Positions 1 through 6,342 are shown, counted from the stretch's first letter. The stretch is 57,012 nt of DNA from CAJINA01 sp964647585 (GCA_964647585.1 CAZYGG010000019.1:1-57012), one strand, 5' to 3'. The notes: generated by a model not told the origin, from the letters alone. Translations and numbers: made by a program.

Positions 1-636
1 ACTGTGAAATCGGTAGTTTGCTCTTAACCGTGTCTACTGTTTTGGGAAAATCCAGGGACTAAGGCACAAGGAGTGCCTGCGTTTGCGGGTCAAAGATATT
101 GGCTTGGCGCGTAAAACGGTCACCATCCGTTGTGGCAAAGGCGATAAGGATCGTGAAACCGTGTTACCGGGATCGATAATTCCAGATTTGGAGGACCATC
201 TTCGAAGCATCGAAACACTCTACAAAAAAGACCGTGAAAGCAATCAACCGGGTGTTGCTTTGCCAGCGCGTTGGAAAGGAAGTGGCCGAATGCAGGCAAA
301 GAGTGGTCCTGGTTGTGGGTATTCCCGTCCGCAAGGTTGTCAGCAGAGCCAGGTTCCGGCTTGATTCGGAGGCACCACGCACACACGAGTGTACTACATA
401 AACATTTAAAAAGGGCGGCCCTAAGAGCTAAAATCTGTAAACATATTACCGTTCATACGCTGCGCCATTGTCTTGCAACACATTTGGTGGAACAGGGCTG
501 CGACATAAGGACAATTCAGGAACTCTTAGGTCATAAAAATTTAGAAACAACTATGATTTATACACATGTGGCTCAAACAAACCGAATGGGTATAGTAAAC
601 CCTTTGGATAATAAAGTAAAAAATAACGAAAAATAG
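1..636 (+). pseudogene. intI: integron integrase IntI, 3' part, frameshifted
   Basis: Tyrosine recombinase of the integron class; it would recombine attC with attI. The window begins inside the gene. About 14-270 (frame 2) encodes GLRHKECLRLRVKDIG with the first catalytic Arg. From 271 (frame 1) follow the IntI-specific LERKWPNAGKEW segment, HTLRHCLATHL, ELLGHK and the tyrosine in TTMIYTHV, ending with a PLDN tail. Joining the frames restores a continuous GVALPALERKWPNAGKEW, so the break is a two-base excess in GCGCG at 266-270. The gene lies on the same strand as the cassettes, with its 3' end next to attI, which is the inverse of the usual layout. The sequence before about residue GLR is poorly conserved and the 5' end is not visible. 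Confidence 0.88.
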
Positions 637-672
637 AAAAAAGTTCGCTGGCAACATAATAACAAGTTGGCG
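637..672 (+). other. attI-like recombination site
   Basis: This is the short stretch between the intI stop and the first cassette. The heptamer GTTGGCG at 666-672 is the exact reverse complement of the outer core CGCCAAC (1327-1333) of the first attC, as expected for the boundary of the first inserted cassette. The crossover would fall after G666. Calling it attI is inferred from this match and from the position next to intI; no other attI features are recognised. Confidence 0.65.
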
Positions 673-757
673 CTTCAATATAGTGCCATCGCATTAAAAA
701 TGATTGATTAAAAGGTTCGTTGATAGTACCTTCTGAGGTATAAAAGGAGGTGCAAAA

Positions 758-1039
758 ATGGGTAGGTTATCAAATATCATTCCGGTAAGCGATTTGAGGC
801 AGGATACTGCCAAACTGTTGAAACAATTAAAAAAAACTAAAGAACCATTGATTATTACTCAAAGGGGACGAGCAGCAGCCGTGATGATCGGTGTCGATGC
901 ATATGAAGAGTCTGAACATGAAAAAGAACTCCTACGACTGTTGGCCAAAGGAGATAAGGAAATAGAAATAGGCGAAGGATATGACCTGGATATTGTCCTT
1001 GCCGAAGCCGATGCCCTTTTAGCTGGGAAGCCCTCGTGA
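758..1039 (+). CDS. Phd/YefM-family antitoxin (cassette 1)
   Basis: A 93-residue antitoxin with the Phd/YefM N-terminal fold: PVSDLRQDTAKLLKQL followed by EPLIITQRGRAAAVMI, the typical strand-turn motif before an acidic, toxin-wrapping C-terminus. It should neutralise the toxin encoded directly downstream and repress the operon. A strong AGGAGG lies 8 bases before the ATG. Its stop overlaps the toxin start (GTGA at 1036-1039), implying translational coupling. No convincing -10/-35 was seen in the 85 bases upstream, so it may be read from the intI side. Confidence 0.9.
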   Translation: MGRLSNIIPVSDLRQDTAKLLKQLKKTKEPLIITQRGRAAAVMIGVDAYEESEHEKELLRLLAKGDKEIEIGEGYDLDIVLAEADALLAGKPS

Positions 1040-1326
1040 AGGTTCAATTTACCCCTTCTGCCAGGGCCCAATTTCTTACTGCGCTCTCATATATCCAGCG
1101 GGATAAACCTTCTGCGGCTGTTAAATTTAGGAATCGAACTGAAGAAATTTTGCGAAGGCTTGAGGATTTTCCTGAATCTGGAAGAATCATACCTGAATTC
1201 CCAGACCTTCCCTACCGGGAAGTAATCATATCACCGTATCGGTTCTTTTATAAAATCAAAGCGGATGTTGTTTGGATTGTTGCTGTATGGCATGGTGCGC
1301 AACTTCCAAAAAAACCGGCGCCTTAA
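1036..1326 (+). CDS. ParE/RelE-family toxin (cassette 1)
   Basis: A 96-residue toxin of the ParE/RelE superfamily, with GTG start inside the antitoxin stop. Visible landmarks are the N-terminal VQFTPSARAQFLTALSYI helix, LEDFPESGRIIPEFP, and the C-terminal YREVIISPYRFFYKIK with WIVAVWHGAQ, as in ParE-like proteins. Whether it attacks gyrase or ribosomal mRNA cannot be read from sequence. The stop codon directly abuts the attC outer core, as in a compact integron cassette. Confidence 0.88.
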   Translation: MKVQFTPSARAQFLTALSYIQRDKPSAAVKFRNRTEEILRRLEDFPESGRIIPEFPDLPYREVIISPYRFFYKIKADVVWIVAVWHGAQLPKKPAP

Positions 1327-1455
1327 CGCCAACAAATCACTTCAGCAGATTTGCTGCCGCTGCGGTTTCTCAGGGGTAATTTTTTTTATTATACTTCCGT
1401 GGATTATTTATAGCCGGTAGTGTAAATCCGCAAACTGCTGAGTCAACCGTTATGG
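1327..1455 (+). repeat. attC site 1 (long, 129 bp)
   Basis: The outer cores are CGCCAAC (1327-1333) and GTTATGG (1449-1455). The inner arms CTTCAGCAG (1340-1348) and CTGCTGAG (about 1435-1442) are complementary. The region between is long and AT-rich, within the known attC length range. The left core is an exact partner of GTTGGCG at 666; the right core is matched by ACATAAC at attC 2 (one mismatch). Confidence 0.75.
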
Positions 1456-1692
1456 ACTAAAATGTAGGTAGTCGCATTTTGCGACCAGTTCGGTTGATCG
1501 TGCCTTTAATTTTTTTTTGAAAGGGAAGCTTTTTGAAATCGCAGATTGCGACATCAAGATTTTTTAATGCCTCCGCCCTATATCCATCAGAAAACAGCAT
1601 GGATACGGGGTTAATTCTCAGGACTCCAAGAGCCATATAAAAAGCCATATAAATATATTGACAATTGTATTTCCCCGCCGTATTTTATTCAT
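1456..1692. promoter_or_regulatory. BrnT/BrnA cassette leader and promoter
   Basis: TTGACA at 1658-1663 and TATTTT at 1681-1686 are separated by exactly 17 bases, an excellent sigma-70 promoter. The -10 ends only six bases before the BrnT ATG, so transcription would start at or next to the start codon (probably leaderless). The rest of this stretch holds only a possible 63-codon minus-strand reading frame with no recognisable similarity, which is not called as a gene. Confidence 0.75.
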
Positions 1693-1986
1693 ATGACAAA
1701 ACGATCTGATTTTGAGTGGGATTCCGCCAAGAATCTGATAAACCAGGAAAAACATGGTGTTTCATTTGCCCTGGCACAATTCGCATTCCTCGATCACTAT
1801 CGTATTATTCTTGAGGATCTGGAACATAGCCAGCATGAAAAGCGCTATTACTGCCTTGGTAAGGTGGCCGACGGAATTCTGACGGGACGATTCACATACC
1901 GAAAACGCAAAATTAGAATCATTGGGGCCGGGTATTGGCGGAAGGGGAAAAAGATCTATGAAAGAGAAAATCAAATACACGGATGA
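1693..1986 (+). CDS. brnT: BrnT-family toxin (cassette 2)
   Basis: A 97-residue BrnT toxin, a RelE-fold ribonuclease that inhibits translation. Typical features are FEWDSAKNLINQEKHGVSF near the N-terminus (the family's WDxxKxxxNxxKHGVSF pattern), RYYCLGKVADGILTGRFTYR in the middle, and RIIGAGYWRKGKKIYE at the end (the family's R-I-I-S-A-R-x-A box; here GAGYW in place of SARxA, a deviation). It is followed by brnA with a 29-base overlap, the standard toxin-first order. Confidence 0.92.
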   Translation: MTKRSDFEWDSAKNLINQEKHGVSFALAQFAFLDHYRIILEDLEHSQHEKRYYCLGKVADGILTGRFTYRKRKIRIIGAGYWRKGKKIYERENQIHG

Positions 1987-2185
1987 GCCAATGGGAAAGG
2001 TCAAGGTTATTGCTGATTTCCTGCCTTCACCGGAGGAGCTTGCTTTGAAAGATGAAACCGTCAAGGTCACAATATCTCTTAGCAAAACGAGTGTTGATTT
2101 TTTTAAAAAGGAAGCAAAGAAATACAACACTCAGTATCAGAAAATGATACGTCGGCTGCTTGACGAATATACTGCTCATCAATAG
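1958..2185 (+). CDS. brnA: BrnA-family antitoxin (cassette 2)
   Basis: A 75-residue ribbon-helix-helix (CopG-like) antitoxin. KEKIKYTDEPMGKVKVIADF is the toxin-binding N-terminal part; VKVTISLSKTSVDFFKKEAK is the RHH strand and first helix, followed by YQKMIRRLLDEYTAHQ. The ATG at 1958 is chosen over an upstream in-frame start at 1922 because it gives the family's usual N-terminus. It should bind BrnT and autoregulate the cassette promoter. Confidence 0.9.
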   Translation: MKEKIKYTDEPMGKVKVIADFLPSPEELALKDETVKVTISLSKTSVDFFKKEAKKYNTQYQKMIRRLLDEYTAHQ

Positions 2186-2193
2186 GGCCCTGT

Positions 2194-2251
2194 ACATAAC
2201 ATACCACTGGTGCGGACGAAAAAGCATCGCCGCACAGCTCGAACGTTATAC
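2194..2251 (+). repeat. attC site 2
   Basis: A 58-bp site with outer cores ACATAAC (2194-2200) and GTTATAC (2245-2251) and complementary inner arms GTGCGG / CCGCAC. The sequence is nearly the same as attC 3, 4 and 5, so these four form one subfamily. Confidence 0.88.
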
Positions 2252-2267
2252 CCCCAAAAGATACCGC

Positions 2268-2302
2268 TTGACATATTACGCTTTGCGTAATACCTTTCGC
2301 AT
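2268..2302 (+). promoter_or_regulatory. higBA promoter with palindromic operator
   Basis: TTGACA (2268-2273), 17-bp spacer, TACCTT (2291-2296). The spacer is a perfect inverted repeat TATTACGC-TTT-GCGTAATA (2274-2292) that would place a bound HigA dimer between -35 and -10. The higB ATG starts six bases after the -10, again predicting a leaderless transcript. Confidence 0.8.
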
Positions 2303-2581
2303 ATGATTAAATCATTTGCCTGCCGAGATACTGAGAAACTTTTTAACGACAGACGAGTTCGGCGTTTCCAATCATTCGAGCGACAGGCAAGAAGGCGATT
2401 GGTGGTTCTGAATGCAGCCCCGAGTCTAAACGCATTAATGCTGAACCCAGGAAACTCATTTCACACGCTTGGGGGGACAAGGAAGGGGCAATATGCGATC
2501 AGAATCAACAAACAATGGCGTATCTGCTTTGAGTGGCATGCCGGAAACGCCTCTAACGTCGAAATCGTCGATTACCATTGA
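2303..2581 (+). CDS. higB: HigB-family toxin (cassette 3)
   Basis: A 92-residue HigB/RelE-type mRNA interferase. Recognisable parts are MIKSFACRDTEKLFNDRRVR at the N-terminus, RRRLVVLNAAPSLNALMLNPGNSFHTLGG in the middle, and the catalytic basic stretch YAIRINKQWRICFEW with the C-terminal VEIVDYH. The toxin gene precedes the antitoxin, as normal for HigBA, with a 9-base gap carrying an AGGTG ribosome site for higA. Confidence 0.93.
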   Translation: MIKSFACRDTEKLFNDRRVRRFQSFERQARRRLVVLNAAPSLNALMLNPGNSFHTLGGTRKGQYAIRINKQWRICFEWHAGNASNVEIVDYH

Positions 2582-2590
2582 GGTGCAAAA

Positions 2591-2926
2591 ATGAGTGCCA
2601 ATGACTTTCTTGATCCCATTAAGCCGGGTGAAATCCTGCGAGAAGATTTTATGGGCCCGATGAATATTAGTATTAACAAACTTGCGCGGGATCTCGTAGT
2701 TCCACCAAACAGAATAAGTGCGATCGTAAACGGTAAACGAAGCATAACTGCCGACACAGCCCTAAGGCTTGAGAGATATTTTGGGGTTGAAGCACAGTTC
2801 TGGTTGAATCTGCAATCTGAATATGATCTGCGAATGATAAAACGAAAGATTGGAAACGACATCGAACAGAGAATCATCCCTGCTAAAAAGTTAGATTCTC
2901 AGCTTGGTTCAAACGCTGGCGCGTAA
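2591..2926 (+). CDS. higA: HigA-family antitoxin, XRE HTH (cassette 3)
   Basis: A 111-residue HigA antitoxin. It begins with the family signature PIKPGEILREDFMGPMNIS, followed by a helix-turn-helix (INKLARDLVVPPNRISAIVNGKRSITADTALRL in outline, residues about 28-61) and YFGVEAQFWLNLQ. It would neutralise HigB and bind the palindrome in the promoter. The stop codon lies inside the outer core of attC 3, so the last codons form part of the recombination site. Confidence 0.95.
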   Translation: MSANDFLDPIKPGEILREDFMGPMNISINKLARDLVVPPNRISAIVNGKRSITADTALRLERYFGVEAQFWLNLQSEYDLRMIKRKIGNDIEQRIIPAKKLDSQLGSNAGA

Positions 2927-2979
2927 CATGGCACTGGTGCGGACGCAAAGGGCAGCGCCGCACAGCTCGAACGTTAGCC
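2921..2979 (+). repeat. attC site 3
   Basis: A 59-bp site with outer cores GCGTAAC (2921-2927) and GTTAGCC (2973-2979) and inner arms GTGCGG / CCGCAC. The right core is the exact complement of the left core of attC 4 (GGCTAAC), so cassette 4 has matching ends. Confidence 0.9.
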
Positions 2980-3001
2980 GAAAGAAAATAAAATTATAGG
3001 C

Positions 3002-3043
3002 TTGAAAAGCAGAAAGGTATGATATATTATCATACCGGAGGTG
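3002..3043 (+). promoter_or_regulatory. mazEF promoter, operator and RBS
   Basis: TTGAAA (3002-3007), 17-bp spacer, TATTAT (3025-3030). A perfect 21-bp palindrome GGTATGATA-TAT-TATCATACC (3016-3036) covers the -10 and is the likely antitoxin operator. GGAGGTG (3037-3043) is the ribosome site that selects the ATG at 3050. Confidence 0.82.
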
Positions 3044-3049
3044 AATAAA

Positions 3050-3292
3050 ATGGCAGCTTCTAAAATAGCAATCACAATCGATGACAAACTATTAAAACAA
3101 TTAGATATTATTGTGAAGTCCAAAGTGTACCCGAACCGCAGCAAGGCGATCCAGGAGGCTGTCGCAGACAAGCTTCAACGTCTTGAGCGAACTCGCTTGG
3201 CCCAAGAATGCGCTAAACTCGACCCGGTGTATGAACAAAATATGGCGGAAGAGGGGCTTGCCATGGAGGTGGATGAATGGCCGGAATATTAA
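3050..3292 (+). CDS. mazE: MazE-like ribbon-helix-helix antitoxin (cassette 4)
   Basis: An 80-residue antitoxin. KIAITIDDKLLKQLDIIV and YPNRSKAIQEAVADKL form a CopG-type ribbon-helix-helix, followed by a charged C-terminal toxin-binding segment ending VDEWPEY. The ATG at 3050 sits 6 bases after GGAGGTG; a GTG at 3041 is inside that ribosome site and is rejected. It overlaps the toxin gene by 16 bases. Confidence 0.88.
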   Translation: MAASKIAITIDDKLLKQLDIIVKSKVYPNRSKAIQEAVADKLQRLERTRLAQECAKLDPVYEQNMAEEGLAMEVDEWPEY

Positions 3293-3615
3293 GAGGGGAT
3301 ATCCATTGGGCTGATTTAAATCCTGTTATTGGAAGCGAACAGGGCGGTTTCCGCCCTGTTCTTATTTTGAGCCATAACATTTTCAATGCCCGGTCTGGCA
3401 CTGTTATCGCGGTAGCAATCACAAGTCAGCCACAGCGTGCGGGTTTCCCGCTAACGCTTGAACTTTCAGACACAAAACTTCCGAAAAAGTCCTGGGCGAA
3501 GATCAGTCAGATCCGAACGCTTTCGACAAAAAGAATAGGGAAAAGGATAGCAAGTGCTTCTCCAGAGGAACTTGCCAGCATTATCGACGGATTGAATGAA
3601 ATCATCGGCGGCTAA
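3277..3615 (+). CDS. mazF: MazF/PemK-family endoribonuclease toxin (cassette 4)
   Basis: A 112-residue MazF. The hallmark sequence RGDIHWADLNPVIGSEQGG is followed by RPVLILSHNIFNARSGTVIA, VAITSQPQRAGFP and SWAKISQIRTLSTKRIGK, matching the MazF strand order including the catalytic Arg and Thr/Ser region. It cleaves single-stranded mRNA at short sites. The stop lies inside attC 4. Confidence 0.95.
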   Translation: MAGILRGDIHWADLNPVIGSEQGGFRPVLILSHNIFNARSGTVIAVAITSQPQRAGFPLTLELSDTKLPKKSWAKISQIRTLSTKRIGKRIASASPEELASIIDGLNEIIGG

Positions 3616-3668
3616 CATAACACTGGTGCAGACGCAAAAAGCTGCGCTGCACAGTTCAACCGTTCGCT
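3610..3668 (+). repeat. attC site 4
   Basis: A 59-bp site with outer cores GGCTAAC (3610-3616) and GTTCGCT (3662-3668); inner arms GTGCAG / CTGCAC show compensating changes relative to attC 2 and 3. The right core matches AGCGAAC of attC 5 exactly. Confidence 0.9.
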
Positions 3669-3690
3669 TCATAGATATGCCTTCTTAAAA

Positions 3691-3742
3691 GTTGCAATAT
3701 GCAACGTTAAATGCTATATTGCAACAAAAAACGCATAGGAGG
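3691..3742 (+). promoter_or_regulatory. promoter, operator and RBS of cassette 5
   Basis: TTGCAA (3692-3697), 17-bp spacer, TATATT (3715-3720). The palindrome GTTGCA-ATA-TGCAAC (3691-3705) covers the -35, and a half site TTGCAAC recurs at 3719-3725. TAGGAGG (3736-3742) selects the ATG at 3750. Confidence 0.78.
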
Positions 3743-3749
3743 TTTTGCC

Positions 3750-3968
3750 ATGACAACCGCTGTCAGAGTCTCTGGAGAACTGGTCAAAGAGGCTAAAATT
3801 TATAGTAAAATTGATAAAAGATCCATCACCGGCCAGATCGAGCACTGGGCTAGAATCGGAAAATGTGCCGAGGAGAATCAGGATCTTACTTACAGCCTGA
3901 TAAAAGAAATACTGATTGGAATCGCTGAGTTAGAGCAAGGTGAAATATCAGAATACAAATTCGGATAG
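3750..3968 (+). CDS. ParD-like antitoxin (cassette 5)
   Basis: A 72-residue protein of the ParD-like antitoxin family: TTAVRVSGELVKEAKIYSKI then KRSITGQIEHWARIGKCAEE, a ribbon-helix-helix in which the SITGQIEHWARIG segment is distinctive. The remainder is acidic, ending EYKFG. The start at 3750 is fixed by TAGGAGG; the upstream ATG at 3711 lies inside the promoter. A toxin gene follows 6 bases downstream. Confidence 0.85.
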   Translation: MTTAVRVSGELVKEAKIYSKIDKRSITGQIEHWARIGKCAEENQDLTYSLIKEILIGIAELEQGEISEYKFG

Positions 3969-3974
3969 GGCACA

Positions 3975-4256
3975 ATGAAAATATTTCAATCAAGGTCCTT
4001 CGAACGAAAAGTAAAAAAATTTAGCAAATCACAAAAATCACAACTGGATAAGCAAGTCAGGCGCATTCTTGAAGACCCTGCCATTGGCACCGAGAAAAAG
4101 GGCGATTTGCGGGGTATCCACGTCCATAAATTCAAGCTCAAAACAATTCAGTATCTTTTAGCCTATCGAATTTCCAGAGAAAACCTTGAATTGATCATGA
4201 TTGGCCCGCCCCAAAATTATTATCGTGATCTGAAGAAATATATAAAAAGCACCTAA
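3975..4256 (+). CDS. RelE/ParE-superfamily toxin (cassette 5)
   Basis: A 93-residue RelE-fold protein: MKIFQSRSFERKVKKFSKSQ and LDKQVRRILEDPAIGTEKKG form the two N-terminal helices, LRGIHVHKFKLKTIQYLLAY the central strands, and LIMIGPPQNYYRDLKKYIK the C-terminus. GPxxNYYRDLK is characteristic of a ParE/RelE subgroup paired with ParD-like antitoxins. Substrate is not predictable. The last base of the stop is the first base of attC 5. Confidence 0.87.
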   Translation: MKIFQSRSFERKVKKFSKSQKSQLDKQVRRILEDPAIGTEKKGDLRGIHVHKFKLKTIQYLLAYRISRENLELIMIGPPQNYYRDLKKYIKST

Positions 4257-4315
4257 GCGAACATACCACTGGTGGGGACGCTAAAAGCTTGCGCCCCACA
4301 GTTCAACCGATCGCA
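4256..4315 (+). repeat. attC site 5, crossover triplet changed to GAT
   Basis: A 60-bp site with left core AGCGAAC (4256-4262, exact partner of attC 4) and inner arms GTGGGG / CCCCAC. The right core reads GATCGCA (4309-4315) where its partner TGCGAAC at attC 6 predicts GTTCGCA. The otherwise invariant GTT triplet has become GAT. Confidence 0.85.
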
Positions 4316-4329
4316 GTAAAAATTAAGCC

Positions 4330-4373
4330 TTGACAGGCGGACCGAATTTAGTACCATATACGGACCGGAGGTA
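4330..4373 (+). promoter_or_regulatory. promoter and RBS of cassette 6
   Basis: TTGACA (4330-4335) with TACCAT (4352-4357, 16-bp spacer). The half-sites GGACCG at 4339-4344 and 4361-4366 (GGACCG/CGGACCGG) form a direct repeat around the -10 and may be operator contacts. GGAGG at 4366-4371 serves the ATG at 4381. Confidence 0.65.
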
Positions 4374-4380
4374 ACAAAAT

Positions 4381-4659
4381 ATGAATATTACAAATGACAT
4401 AAAACCAATTACATATCTGAAATCAAAAGCTGCGGTTTTATTGAACCAGATTAACGAAACCCATCGTCCTGTTATTATTACTCAAAACGGTGAACCTCGA
4501 GCTGTTCTTCAAGATCCTGAAAGTTATGAAAATATGCGAAATGCAATTGGATTGTTAAAACTGATATCCCAAGGTGAAGATGACGTTAGAAATGGTAGGG
4601 TTAAGCCCCAAAAGGATGTGTTTGCCGACATTGAGGCCTCTCTGAAAGAAAAACTTTAA
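4381..4659 (+). CDS. Phd/YefM-family antitoxin (cassette 6)
   Basis: A 92-residue Phd/YefM antitoxin: PITYLKSKAAVLLNQINETH, then RPVIITQNGEPRAVLQDPES, the family's most conserved stretch, and an acidic C-terminus. It shares the layout of cassette 1 but is clearly diverged, so the two are separate acquisitions. Its stop overlaps the toxin start (TAATG). Confidence 0.93.
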   Translation: MNITNDIKPITYLKSKAAVLLNQINETHRPVIITQNGEPRAVLQDPESYENMRNAIGLLKLISQGEDDVRNGRVKPQKDVFADIEASLKEKL

Positions 4660-4991
4660 TGACTCCAAAGTACCAAGTTGACTGGGCGACTTCCGCTGAT
4701 AATGATTTGAAGGAAATCATTGGATTTATTTCACTGGAGAACCCAGGCAACGCACTAAAAATACTTCAAAAAATTAAGGAAAAAGCCTCAAGCCTTTATA
4801 CCCTTCCCGAAAGAGGTCGCATAGTACCAGAGCTTCAAGACCAAGGCATATCACAATACCGAGAATTGATCATTCCTCCGTGGCGGCTTATTTACAGGAT
4901 TACGAAAAATGAGATTTATGTTCTCTCTGTCATTGATTCTCGGCGGAATGTTGAAGATATCCTTTTGAAAAGATTGATCCAGAAGAAGTAG
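4659..4991 (+). CDS. RelE/ParE-family toxin (cassette 6)
   Basis: A 110-residue RelE/ParE toxin. Landmarks are YQVDWATSADNDLKEIIGFI, ALKILQKIKEKASSL, LPERGRIVPEL and the C-terminal YRELIIPPWRLIYRITKNEI with LSVIDSRRNVEDILLKRL, the pattern of ParE-like partners of YefM antitoxins. Translationally coupled to the antitoxin. Confidence 0.92.
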   Translation: MTPKYQVDWATSADNDLKEIIGFISLENPGNALKILQKIKEKASSLYTLPERGRIVPELQDQGISQYRELIIPPWRLIYRITKNEIYVLSVIDSRRNVEDILLKRLIQKK

Positions 4992-4995
4992 TCCC

Positions 4996-5097
4996 TGCGA
5001 ACAAAACGCTGCACCCGACCACCTGAAATTTCGGCTTTTCGCTCGTGCCTCACTTCAAGCCTTCAATTCAGGCAGCGGGTGAGCTTTAACGTTATAC
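4996..5097 (+). repeat. attC site 6 (102 bp)
   Basis: Outer cores are TGCGAAC (4996-5002) and GTTATAC (5091-5097). Inner arms GCTGCACCCG (5009-5018) and CGGGTGAGC (about 5076-5084) pair, and a long variable region lies between them. It differs in sequence and length from attC 2-5, so it has another origin. Confidence 0.85.
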
Positions 5098-5135
5098 TCA
5101 TAAAATTGAATATGGCGATAAAAATAGAGGGTGAG

Positions 5136-5537
5136 TCAATTTACCCAATTTTCAATATTTAGATTAGGCACTCGTTTGAATTCTTTCTCATTGTTTGTGA
5201 CCAGTATGCTGGTAAGCGAAAGTGCGTGAGCAGCGATCAACATATCGAGTGATCCAATAGGGGTACCCTGCTTTTCCAGGTGAGCCCTCAGGTCACCATA
5301 ATATTGGGCTGCTTCACCACCGAATGACAAAATTTCCAATGGTGCAACAAACTGTGTCAACGCCATAAAATTTTGTTCCGGCTTTGAGCTTTTTGAGACA
5401 CCATAAAAAAGCTCACTCAGGGTAATTGATGAAATGCAAATTTCTGAAATATCAGTTTTTCTGAAACGCTCTATTACAGCGGCTGGTTTCTGTTTAATGA
5501 CATAGATGCAGATATTTGTATCGAGCATATATTTCAT
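5136..5537 (-). CDS. vapC: VapC PIN-domain ribonuclease toxin (cassette 7)
   Basis: A 133-residue PIN-domain toxin. MKYMLDTNICIYVIKQKP carries the first catalytic Asp; ISSITLSELFYGVSKS carries the conserved Glu; IGSLDMLIAAHAL and LVTNNEKEFKRVPNLNIENW carry the remaining acidic residues and the family C-terminus. VapC cuts tRNA or rRNA. The gene is reversed relative to the cassettes upstream and is translationally coupled to vapB (TAATG). Confidence 0.96.
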   Translation of the reverse strand: MKYMLDTNICIYVIKQKPAAVIERFRKTDISEICISSITLSELFYGVSKSSKPEQNFMALTQFVAPLEILSFGGEAAQYYGDLRAHLEKQGTPIGSLDMLIAAHALSLTSILVTNNEKEFKRVPNLNIENWVN

Positions 5538-5764
5538 TAGAAATTATCCCGGGGCTTTTGGTCAGGCTGCTCTCTGTTTTCCATAAAGTCATTGGTAAAT
5601 TGGTCAAGGCTGTTCACCAGAGAGGACCACGGATCGTTTTTTGGTAACAGTACTACCATCTTACCGATTTTTTTGATAAAAACATCATTTTCAGCGAATC
5701 TGAAATCTTTTGGCAGCCTTACAGCTTGGCTACGCCCATTAATAAATATTTTAGCAGTTTGCAT
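5537..5764 (-). CDS. vapB: VapB AbrB-type antitoxin (cassette 7)
   Basis: A 75-residue antitoxin starting MQTAKIFINGRSQAVRLPKD, the classic VapB SpoVT/AbrB swapped-hairpin motif, followed by DVFIKKIGKMVVLLPK and a C-terminal tail for VapC. The ATG at 5764 follows GGAGGTG by 4 bases; a longer in-frame start at 5821 would lie upstream of the promoter -10 and is rejected. Confidence 0.94.
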   Translation of the reverse strand: MQTAKIFINGRSQAVRLPKDFRFAENDVFIKKIGKMVVLLPKNDPWSSLVNSLDQFTNDFMENREQPDQKPRDNF

Positions 5765-5792
5765 GTTGCACCTCCAATGTGGTAGATACCAT

Positions 5793-5821
5793 AGTATATA
5801 CCATGGCTGGTGGGGTGTCAA
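5793..5821 (-). promoter_or_regulatory. vapBC promoter and operator
   Basis: On the minus strand TTGACA (5821-5816) and TATACT (5798-5793) are 17 bp apart. The near-palindrome CCATAGTATATACCATGG (5789-5806), with the repeated ATACCAT, covers the -10 and is the likely VapB site. Confidence 0.8.
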
Positions 5822-5844
5822 GCGCTGGAGATTACGAAAACCGA

Positions 5845-5904
5845 GGAGAACATATCAGTGAACCAGACGCAAAAAAACGGCGCTGGTTACCTCAGCCGTT
5901 CGAT
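5845..5904 (+). repeat. attC site 7
   Basis: A 60-bp site with outer cores GGAGAAC (5845-5851) and GTTCGAT (5898-5904); inner arms GAACCAG / CTGGTTAC. The right core is an exact partner of attC 8's left core. Confidence 0.82.
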
Positions 5905-6042
5905 TTGATAAATTTTATTTTTTGAATAAGTCTGAATGCGAACCAATTTTTCTATAACTAACCTCAATTTTGAAAGATTTTTATTCTGCTTCTTGATCCT
6001 TTTATAATCTTTCTTGAATTGAGTCGTATAATGGATGTTCAA
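5887..6042 (-). pseudogene. YafQ-family toxin, C-terminally truncated (cassette 8)
   Basis: 51 codons starting with TTG that overlaps the relB stop (TTGA). The product begins MNIHYTTQFKKDYKRIKKQN, the hallmark N-terminus of YafQ/RelE toxins, and continues to LRLVIEKLVRI. It then stops in the attC sequence, so the C-terminal half with the catalytic His residues (YafQ is normally about 90 residues) is absent. The last residues are encoded by the attC itself. It should be inactive as a nuclease. Confidence 0.82.
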
Positions 6043-6299
6043 CTGTCAAGTTCCTGAAATAATGCATCAACAGAGTCAACATTGTGAACATCATGCCCAT
6101 TGTCAGTGCTTTTCAGTGTTTTAGCTGTAACCTGATTAGGAATTTTCAATTCAAAAGGGATTCCTTTTTGTAAGGTTATCTGAGAAAGGTACATCGAAAT
6201 AGCCTCTGACATTGATATGTTTAATTTTTTTAATATTATTTGGGCGTTATATTTAATTACTGGGTCCACTCGGGTTTGAATTGTTGCTGTTTTTGCCAT
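6039..6299 (-). CDS. RelB/DinJ-family antitoxin (cassette 8)
   Basis: An 86-residue RelB/DinJ antitoxin: MAKTATIQTRVDPVIKYNAQ, LKKLNISMSEAISMYLSQI and GIPFELKIPN reproduce the DinJ ribbon-helix-helix and the linker to the toxin-binding tail. The ATG at 6299 is used because it gives the family N-terminus and follows GGAGA; an upstream in-frame ATG lies within the operator. Its toxin partner is truncated, so it may persist as an orphan antitoxin able to neutralise a related YafQ elsewhere. Confidence 0.92.
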   Translation of the reverse strand: MAKTATIQTRVDPVIKYNAQIILKKLNISMSEAISMYLSQITLQKGIPFELKIPNQVTAKTLKSTDNGHDVHNVDSVDALFQELDS

Positions 6300-6324
6300 A
6301 ATTTTCTCCAAGTTTATTGTATTG

Positions 6325-6342
6325 ACAATGTCTATGCATTGT
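6325..6342 (-). promoter_or_regulatory. relB operator palindrome
   Basis: The inverted repeat ACAATG-TCTATG-CATTGT lies 26 bases upstream of the relB start, in the expected promoter region. No clear -10/-35 pair could be fixed. Confidence 0.5.

Noticed and set aside
1457..1648. A 63-codon minus-strand reading frame in cassette 2
   Set aside because: No ribosome site or recognisable similarity; it overlaps the end of attC 1 and the BrnT promoter lies on the other strand.
2194..4315. Regularly spaced ~59-bp repeats that might suggest a CRISPR or REP array
   Set aside because: The spacing is gene-sized (about 0.6-0.75 kb), each interval is a TA operon, and the repeats have paired core heptamers of attC sites.
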